NCBI GenBank assembly: GCA_020629175.1 | Contig: JAHDDU010000005.1 | Coordinates: forward strand, 6,088-66,970 | Length of the DNA stretch: 60,883 bases | Reading direction: 5' to 3' | Source of the DNA: Flavimaricola sp. | GTDB taxonomy: Bacteria > Pseudomonadota > Alphaproteobacteria > Rhodobacterales > Rhodobacteraceae | In this document: one piece after another, positions 55,181 through 60,883 of the stretch | How positions within the stretch are numbered: the first letter of the stretch is position 1 | How the letters are laid out: each line of letters opens with the position of its first letter | Translations under genes and position numbers: made by a program | The notes under the pieces: generated by a model | Told to the model about the DNA's origin: nothing | Databases searched by the model: none | What the model saw: only the letters and a program-made list of their open reading frames with translations

Positions 55181-57142
55181 ATGAAAGATGCCGCCGCCCC
55201 AACCGCCGACCGCCCATGGCTGATCCGGACCTACGCCGGGCACTCGACCGCTGCCGCGTCGAACGCGCTCTATCGCGGAAATCTGGCAAAGGGGCAGACC
55301 GGTTTGTCTGTGGCCTTCGATCTGCCAACGCAGACCGGCTATGACAGCGATCATGTTCTGGCGCGCGGTGAGGTGGGCAAGGTTGGGGTGCCGGTCTGTC
55401 ATCTAGACGATATGCGGGCGTTATTTGATCAAATCCCGCTTGAGCAGATGAACACCTCAATGACGATCAACGCGACTGCTCCGTGGTTGCTGGCGCTGTA
55501 TGTCGCCGTGGCCGAGGAACAAGGCGCGGATGTGTCCAAACTTCAGGGCACAGTGCAGAACGACATTATCAAAGAGTACCTCTCACGCGGCACCTATATC
55601 TGCCCACCGGCCCCCAGCCTGCGGATGATCACCGATGTGGCGGCGTGGACCCGGTCCAACATGCCCAAGTGGAACCCGATGAACATTTGCTCCTACCACC
55701 TGCAAGAGGCTGGAGCGACCCCAGAGGAAGAATTGGCCTTTGCTCTGGCGACCGCAACTGCGGTGCTAGACGATCTGCAGGGCAAGGTGGCGCCTGAGGA
55801 TTTTCCCCAGATGGTGGGCCGCATCTCGTTCTTTGTGAATGCAGGCATCCGCTTTGTGACAGAGCTGTGCAAAATGCGGGCTTTCGTTGATCTTTGGGAT
55901 GAGATTTGCCGCGAACGCTACGGCGTCGAAGACCCAAAATTCCGGCGCTTTCGCTACGGGGTTCAGGTCAATTCCCTCGGCCTGACCGAACAGCAGCCAG
56001 AGAACAACGTGTACCGCATTCTGATTGAAATGCTGGCAGTCACGCTCTCAAAGAAAGCTCGCGCCCGCGCTGTGCAGCTGCCTGCCTGGAACGAAGCGCT
56101 TGGCCTGCCCCGTCCTTGGGATCAGCAATGGTCCATGCGCATGCAGCAAATCCTAGCGTACGAGACGGATCTACTGGAGTACGACGATCTGTTTGACGAA
56201 AATCCTGCGATTGAGCGCAAGGTCGACGCGCTCAAAGAAGGCGCACGCGCCGAGTTGGCGCAGATTGACGCCATGGGCGGTGCTGTCGGCGCAATTGAAT
56301 ACATGAAGTCCCGGCTGGTGGAAAGCAATGCGGCCCGCATCGGAAATATCGAATCCGGTGACACCACAGTTGTCGGTGTCAACAAATGGCAAAACGGAGA
56401 ACCATCGCCCCTGACATCTGGCGAAGATGCGATCATGGTGGCCGATGCCGACGCCGAGCGTGACCAGCTTCAGCGTTTGGCCGCTTGGAAAGACGGCCGC
56501 GATACCGCGGCGGTCGCCACAGCTTTGGCCGCTCTGAAATCGGCCGCACAAGACGGCACGAATATCATGGAGCCCTCCATCGACTGCGCCAAGGCGGGCG
56601 TGACAACGGGCGAATGGGCTAACGTCATCCGCAGCGCCTTTGGCGAGTATCGCGCGCCCACGGGTGTCAGCGCCAACCCCTCCAACAAGACGGAAGGACT
56701 TGATGACTTGCGCGAACAGGTTGATGCCGTAAGTGCAAAGCTTGGCCGCAAACTCAGTTTTATGATGGGCAAACCGGGCCTGGACGGTCATTCCAATGGT
56801 GCCGAGCAAATCACCGCCCGCGCACGCGATTGCGGAATGGAGACAAATTACGCTGGCATCAGGCTGACACCCGAAGAGATTGTAGAGCAAGCCGTGTCCT
56901 CGGGCGCTCATGTTGTCGGGCTGTCTATTCTGTCAGGCTCTCACATTCCATTGGTGCGGGATGTGGTTGATCGGCTGGAAAAGGCGGGCAAAAAAGATAT
57001 TCCTGTGGTCGTTGGCGGTATTATTCCCGACGAGGATATCAAAGCACTCAAGTCTTTCGGCGTTGACCGTGTTTACACCCCCAAAGACTTTCGCCTGAAT
57101 ACGATTATGCAGGATATCGTCACGTTGGCTGATCCGAATTAA
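55181..57142 (+). CDS. B12-dependent ethylmalonyl-CoA mutase (MeaA-like)
   Basis: A 653-residue adenosylcobalamin-dependent acyl-CoA mutase of the MeaA/Ecm group, converting ethylmalonyl-CoA to methylsuccinyl-CoA downstream of Ccr. The N-terminal substrate barrel begins WLIRTYAGHSTAAASNALYR, then FDLPTQTGYDSDH. The C-terminal B12 domain has the cobalamin-binding DxHxxG: Asp535-Gly-His537 in GLDGHSNG. The separate spacing of catalytic and B12 domains in one chain is normal here. Preceded by a good promoter. Related mutases exist, so MeaA-versus-MCM is assigned from sequence style plus the nearby ccr. Confidence 0.93.
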   Translation: MKDAAAPTADRPWLIRTYAGHSTAAASNALYRGNLAKGQTGLSVAFDLPTQTGYDSDHVLARGEVGKVGVPVCHLDDMRALFDQIPLEQMNTSMTINATAPWLLALYVAVAEEQGADVSKLQGTVQNDIIKEYLSRGTYICPPAPSLRMITDVAAWTRSNMPKWNPMNICSYHLQEAGATPEEELAFALATATAVLDDLQGKVAPEDFPQMVGRISFFVNAGIRFVTELCKMRAFVDLWDEICRERYGVEDPKFRRFRYGVQVNSLGLTEQQPENNVYRILIEMLAVTLSKKARARAVQLPAWNEALGLPRPWDQQWSMRMQQILAYETDLLEYDDLFDENPAIERKVDALKEGARAELAQIDAMGGAVGAIEYMKSRLVESNAARIGNIESGDTTVVGVNKWQNGEPSPLTSGEDAIMVADADAERDQLQRLAAWKDGRDTAAVATALAALKSAAQDGTNIMEPSIDCAKAGVTTGEWANVIRSAFGEYRAPTGVSANPSNKTEGLDDLREQVDAVSAKLGRKLSFMMGKPGLDGHSNGAEQITARARDCGMETNYAGIRLTPEEIVEQAVSSGAHVVGLSILSGSHIPLVRDVVDRLEKAGKKDIPVVVGGIIPDEDIKALKSFGVDRVYTPKDFRLNTIMQDIVTLADPN

Positions 57143-57307
57143 CCCACTGATCCAAAGCTTCATTAGAAATATTAATTCGACATTATCTATATTTCAGCGA
57201 TAGTGATGAAATAGACCTGCACTTTTGTATAATTGGTCAAAATTTGCTTGGCTGTACTCGATGCCGAGCGTATCGATTTGACGTTTTCAACTTGAAAAGA
57301 GAGAATT

Positions 57308-57622
57308 ATGGCAATCGACCTCAACTCGATGTCTCGCAAAGAACTCAATTCCTTGCGCAAGGACGTCGATAAAGCTCTGGCAACTCTGGAGCAACGCGAA
57401 CGTAAGGCCGCTCTGGAGGCTGCAGAACGCGCGGCGGCAGAACACGGCTTTTCCCTGTCCGAACTGGCAGGCCTAAAAAAGGCAAAAGCCAGCAGCAAAA
57501 ACCCACCAAAATATCGCAATCCGCAGGACCCTGCGCAAACGTGGTCGGGTCGCGGACGGAAGCCTGCCTGGATCAATGAGGCCGAGGCTGCGGGAACTGA
57601 CATCTCAGACTTTGAGATTTGA
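57308..57622 (+). CDS. H-NS/HvrA-like nucleoid protein
   Basis: A 104-residue small DNA-binding protein. The N-terminal part (about 5-50) is a charged helix for oligomerisation (SRKELNSLRKDVDKALATL). The C-terminal part carries the H-NS core KYRNPQDPAQTWSGRGRKPAWI (about 68-89, the AT-hook-like GRGRKP loop). In Rhodobacter the homologue HvrA regulates photosynthesis and nitrogen genes; here a general xenogeneic or global role is likely. AT-rich leader upstream (57143-57307), which may be its own target. A perfect 9-bp hairpin follows. Confidence 0.92.
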   Translation: MAIDLNSMSRKELNSLRKDVDKALATLEQRERKAALEAAERAAAEHGFSLSELAGLKKAKASSKNPPKYRNPQDPAQTWSGRGRKPAWINEAEAAGTDISDFEI

Positions 57623-57628
57623 CTAGAA

Positions 57629-57650
57629 CCATTGGCCAGAAGGCCAATGG
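57629..57650 (+). terminator. Terminator after the H-NS-like gene
   Basis: Perfect 9-bp stem CCATTGGCC / GGCCAATGG with an AGAA loop, then CTTTCCTT, 6 bases after the stop. Confidence 0.65.
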
Positions 57651-57709
57651 CTTTCCTTAAATGACAGGCCCGGATAAGCTGCGCGCGGAGCAGCAAAAAG
57701 GACCCTGTC

Positions 57710-58414
57710 ATGACCATCCACATCGGTGCTGAAGTCGGAGAAATTGCCGATACGGTTCTCATGCCGGGCGATCCCTATCGTGCAAAGTGGGCTGCTGAGA
57801 CGTTTCTTCAGGATGCGCAGTGTGTCAATCAGGTGCGTGGGATGCTGGGATATACCGGCACGTGGAATGGCCACCGTGTGACAATTCAAGGGTCCGGAAT
57901 GGGGATGCCGTCCTTGTCGATCTACGCCAATGAATTGATCAAGGACTACGATGTCAAAACGCTGATCCGCATCGGATCATGCGGTGGCATGCAACCACAG
58001 GTCAAAATCCGCGACCTGATCATTGCCATGACGTCCACCACGCTCAACACCCCGTCGAGCGGGATTTTCCGAGAGCTGAACTTTGCACCTTGCGCAGATT
58101 ACGGCCTTCTGGCTGCGGCCGTCGCGGCAGCCAAGGCCCAGGGCATCACACCCCATGTGGGCGGCATCTATTCTTCAGATGTCTTTTATGACGAACGGCC
58201 TGATCTGAACGAGCAGATGACCCGCCACGGCATTTTAGGCGTCGAGATGGAGGCCGCAGAACTGTATACGCTCGCCGCGCGCTATGGTCGGCGGGCGCTC
58301 GCCGTTCTCACGGTGAGTGACCATCTGCAAACTGGCGAAGCACTGCCCTCTCAAGACCGCGAAAGCAGCTTTGGCGAAATGGTCGAAATCGCTCTGAAGG
58401 CCGCGTTTTCCTAG
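57710..58414 (+). CDS. deoD: Purine-nucleoside phosphorylase, DeoD type
   Basis: A 234-residue hexameric PNP releasing purine base and (deoxy)ribose-1-phosphate. It has [20 protein letters not shown] at the start, [18 protein letters not shown], the phosphate-site [15 protein letters not shown] and the late VSDHLQTGE with the catalytic Asp. AGCAAAAAGGA ribosome region upstream. It fits with the nucleoside ABC transporter at 41-46 kb. Convergent with the DUF1989 gene (4-base overlap). Confidence 0.97.
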   Translation: MTIHIGAEVGEIADTVLMPGDPYRAKWAAETFLQDAQCVNQVRGMLGYTGTWNGHRVTIQGSGMGMPSLSIYANELIKDYDVKTLIRIGSCGGMQPQVKIRDLIIAMTSTTLNTPSSGIFRELNFAPCADYGLLAAAVAAAKAQGITPHVGGIYSSDVFYDERPDLNEQMTRHGILGVEMEAAELYTLAARYGRRALAVLTVSDHLQTGEALPSQDRESSFGEMVEIALKAAFS

Positions 58415-59256
58415 GCACCATGAGTGCGATCATAGCCGTTGATCGGAGGACTTTGCCACGCCCCAAGCGCGCCCGGCCGCGGCGTCAAAACGGACATCCC
58501 CAACGGATAGCAGGCAGCCGCGTCGCTCGAATGTTCGGCGCTGCAATCCCCACCCGGGCAGGCACTGAGGACGGCCAAAAGATCAATCTCGGCAAAGAGC
58601 GTCAGCGTGTCGCCCGGTCTGACGGGGCTGGCTTTCATAAAGTACTGGCCCGTGTCGCGGGTAAAACCGGTGCACATAAAGACGTTGAGCACATCATGCA
58701 CCATCCCCTCCACCCCTGCAGGGGTCTGTCCGGTGTAGTCAGCTAGCGCTCTGCTTAGGTTTGAGTGGCAACAATGGTGATACTGGCCACCGCTGAGCGC
58801 GTTGTGTGTGTAGGGATCGCATCGCGTTCCGATGACGTCATGAACGCCGCCGCCAAACTCATCCAAACCGTACCAGGCCAGGCTGTCTTGCACGACGGTC
58901 GCCATCGGGCGCAAATAGGGAAAACAGGACCAAAGCCTGTCACCAACGTCCACGTGGGTGCCATGTAAGGCGCGTGTTTTGCCAGAGTAGAACCGCTCTT
59001 GCAGATCATTGGCGTGAAAGAGGTTCAGGTCACCGACTTGCGGCCCATCCACCGACGTAATCTGGAAAAACGACCCCGCTGGCACACGCAAGACCGCTGC
59101 CTCCCGTGGGGGCGCAACCGTTGCCTCCCCCTGCATTGCCCCTGCCAAAGCCGCTTGAAGCCCTGCAATATCCGGCTGCGGGAGGGTCTCTGGCGGGTAG
59201 CAGATCACCGGGGGCAAAGACCGAACGGCTTCTGCGTTGTCTGGCTCTTGTGTCAT
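58411..59256 (-). CDS. DUF1989 (urea carboxylase-associated) family protein
   Basis: A 281-residue protein of the DUF1989 family, often near urea/urea-carboxylase or amidine degradation genes and thought to be metal-dependent. The family segment [17 protein letters not shown], then [16 protein letters not shown] and the Cys/His-rich YHHCCHSNL (about 160-170) are visible. Two further Cys-rich clusters (CPGGDC, about 232-237, and CYP) are late. No urea genes lie in this window. Function here unknown. Confidence 0.85.
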   Translation of the reverse strand: MTQEPDNAEAVRSLPPVICYPPETLPQPDIAGLQAALAGAMQGEATVAPPREAAVLRVPAGSFFQITSVDGPQVGDLNLFHANDLQERFYSGKTRALHGTHVDVGDRLWSCFPYLRPMATVVQDSLAWYGLDEFGGGVHDVIGTRCDPYTHNALSGGQYHHCCHSNLSRALADYTGQTPAGVEGMVHDVLNVFMCTGFTRDTGQYFMKASPVRPGDTLTLFAEIDLLAVLSACPGGDCSAEHSSDAAACYPLGMSVLTPRPGALGAWQSPPINGYDRTHGA

Positions 59257-59400
59257 CGCTCAATCCTTTTGCGTCGCCCCACACAACCAAGGCTGCGAAA
59301 ATTGCGCAAGTCCCTATGCGGGCCTGCACGAACACCCCAAGGAAAATCATACATCACACGTCCAATGGTGGAGCCATCAGAAAAAAACGAAGGACAGATT

Positions 59401-60852
59401 ATGCTACGTTCCACAGGGTTCCGGCTTTTCGGAGTGGGCCTGCTCACACTCTTTATGTTTATCCCGCTCTTCTTCGCCGCCATCATCATTGAGGACCGGG
59501 GAGATCATGCACGCAGCACCATCAACAGCATCAGCCGCGAATGGGGTGGCAGCCAACAGCTCGTTGGGCCTTACTTTCGCGTCCCGGTCAGTGGGCCGGT
59601 GACACGATTGGAGAACCGTGAGCGGGTAGACCCAGCCACTGGCGAGACGGTGATTACCCAGGTCTCTGTGACAAATGTTGAGCCCAAGCGCCCACTTTAC
59701 ATCCTTCCCGATGCGTATCAGGCCGCGATCAGCACGACCTCTGAGGAACGCCAGCGCGGCATCTTTCGTGTTCCAGTCTATACGGCCAGTGCCGAGATTG
59801 ACTTTACCTTTGATCAAACAGCCGTCGCTGGATTTGTGGACAGCGATGAGACGCTCCACTGGGAGGACGCCGAGGTTGTGATCGGGGTATCGGACAACCG
59901 ATCCCTGCGGGGAGCCGCTGAACTGCGTGTGGATGGCGCAATGGTTCCATTGTCGCCGCGCGGCACGACGGCCCTACCGAACACATATGCAACCCGCGAG
60001 ACAGTATCCATTGCGCCCACATACACCAGCTCTGGTATCACTGCGCAGATTGGCGACCCCAGAGAGGTCACCGAATTCAACCTCATTCTTGGGTTCAACG
60101 GTGCACAGAACCTGACCCTTGCGCCAGTGGGCCGGACGACCAGCCTCAGCATGACCTCAGACTGGGCGCATCCCAGTTTCACTGGGGCCTTTCTCCCAGA
60201 TGAACGCAGTGTCGACGACACCGGGTTTACGGCGCAATGGACCATTCCGCATCTGGCACGCGGCCTGCCGCAAATCGGGCGGAGCGAGCCTGATCAAAAT
60301 GCAGGAAGTCTTGGTTTTGGTGTGCGGTTTTATCAGCCGAATGACTTTTACCAGAAGGCATTCCGCGCAGCCCGGCATTCCATTCTCTTTATTGCTCTGA
60401 CGTTCCTAACCGTCTTTCTGATCGAAAACCGCGCGGAACGACCGGTGCACCCGGTGCAATATATCCTGATCGGCCTGGCGCAATGTGTGTTCGTCGTCAT
60501 GATGACCGCCTATTCCGAGCAGATCGGATTTGATCTGGCTTATGCGCTCTCTGCTGGTGCCACGATATTGCTTTTGACAATGTTCGGGGCGACCGGCTTG
60601 AAGCTTGGCGTGCGCACTTGGGTCCTCGCTGCAATGCTTATTGTTATCTATACCGTGCTCTATTTCATCCTGCAAAGCACAGATTATGCCCTACTTGCAG
60701 GCTCCACCCTTGCCTTTGCGGCATTGGCCGGGACGATCTATGCGACACGGAACGAGAAATGGTATCGCGAACCTGATCCAAACCGCCCGAGCCTTCTGGA
60801 TCGAATGCGACCAGCAGCCGCTCCCGATCCGCAGCCAAACCAGTCAAAGTAA
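59401..60852 (+). CDS. creD: CreD-like inner-membrane protein
   Basis: A 483-residue protein of the CreD (cell envelope integrity) family: a first TM (about 10-30), a large periplasmic domain (about 35-320) with EWGGSQQLVGPYFRVPV near the start, then a block of about five TM helices and a basic, Pro-rich tail. CreD in E. coli is a CreBC-regulated protein tied to envelope stress. No creBC genes are nearby, so regulation is unknown. ATG 59401 has GAAGGA 6 bases upstream; the frame before it overlaps the divergent gene. Confidence 0.93.
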   Translation: MLRSTGFRLFGVGLLTLFMFIPLFFAAIIIEDRGDHARSTINSISREWGGSQQLVGPYFRVPVSGPVTRLENRERVDPATGETVITQVSVTNVEPKRPLYILPDAYQAAISTTSEERQRGIFRVPVYTASAEIDFTFDQTAVAGFVDSDETLHWEDAEVVIGVSDNRSLRGAAELRVDGAMVPLSPRGTTALPNTYATRETVSIAPTYTSSGITAQIGDPREVTEFNLILGFNGAQNLTLAPVGRTTSLSMTSDWAHPSFTGAFLPDERSVDDTGFTAQWTIPHLARGLPQIGRSEPDQNAGSLGFGVRFYQPNDFYQKAFRAARHSILFIALTFLTVFLIENRAERPVHPVQYILIGLAQCVFVVMMTAYSEQIGFDLAYALSAGATILLLTMFGATGLKLGVRTWVLAAMLIVIYTVLYFILQSTDYALLAGSTLAFAALAGTIYATRNEKWYREPDPNRPSLLDRMRPAAAPDPQPNQSK

Positions 60853-60858
60853 AGGATT

Positions 60859-60882
60859 GGCCCGCAGCTTCGGTTGCGGGCC
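60859..60882 (+). terminator. Terminator after creD, cut by window end
   Basis: A stem GGCCCGCAGC / GTTGCGGGCC with a TTCG tetraloop (one G-T pair), 7 bases after the creD stop. The window ends one base after the stem, so the U-tract is not seen. Confidence 0.7.
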
Positions 60883-60883
60883 T

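Overview
The window is a stretch of core chromosome from an alphaproteobacterium, most likely a Rhodobacteraceae/Roseobacter-group member. This rests on an F1-only ATP synthase operon (atpHAGDC, no F0 genes), both signature enzymes of the ethylmalonyl-CoA pathway (crotonyl-CoA carboxylase/reductase and a MeaA-type mutase), homospermidine synthase, an HvrA-like H-NS protein, a LuxR/LuxI pair of roseobacter type, and DUF2125, DUF2161, DUF1989 and TIGR02186 proteins. Genus is not assigned. No rRNA, tRNA, CRISPR array, prophage or insertion sequence was recognised.

Layout. 0-2.1 kb: groES-groEL, read leftward from a CIRCE-controlled promoter. 2.3-6.9 kb: small ORFs, a TraB/GumN protein, a DUF2161 nuclease-like protein, Mn-dependent pyrophosphatase and a class IIA HAD protein preceded by a phased heptamer array. 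7-13.6 kb: MaoC hydratase, ribF, cysteine-cluster protein, threonine aldolase-like enzyme, HCCA isomerase, prs, H-type lectin protein and an MFS exporter. 13.7-18.6 kb: F1 ATP synthase. 18.9-23 kb: methyltransferase, gloB, clpA. 23-32.8 kb: a MotA/ExbB-like plus coiled-coil OmpA/MotB-like pair, ChaC, DUF2125, a hisC-tyrA-extensin-like operon and homospermidine synthase. 32.9-36.8 kb: murJ, a rhomboid-like gene broken by an in-frame stop, trpS and an AAC(6')-like acetyltransferase. 36.9-39.1 kb: two copies of a small exported-protein gene in perfect 673-bp direct repeats that bracket a universal stress protein gene. 39.1-40.8 kb: nfuA-like, tsaB, rimI. 41-46.3 kb: a BMP-type nucleoside ABC transporter operon carrying an extra NTF2-like gene. 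46.4-48.1 kb: TauE/SafE plus TIGR02186. 48.2-49.9 kb: quorum sensing (small ORF, luxR, luxI) with two CtrA-type sites. 49.9-60.9 kb: RecD-like helicase, SDR, ccr, acyltransferase, ethylmalonyl-CoA mutase-like gene, H-NS/HvrA-like protein, deoD, DUF1989 and creD.

How genes work together. Ccr and the mutase, encoded on opposite strands with an acyltransferase gene between, act in acetyl-CoA assimilation. The BMP transporter and DeoD suggest nucleoside uptake and phosphorolysis. HisC and TyrA could provide aromatic amino acid transamination and dehydrogenation. TTAA-N7-TTAA-type sites before the luxR and luxI units suggest that quorum sensing is tied to the CtrA cell-cycle regulator.

Most unusual structures: the perfect repeat pair around usp, with a sharp boundary to older diverged homology; the 11-bp phased TGTGCAT arrays at two distant loci; the rhomboid-like gene with replaced catalytic positions and a nonsense codon; and the motor-like ExbB/OmpA pair with a very long coiled coil.
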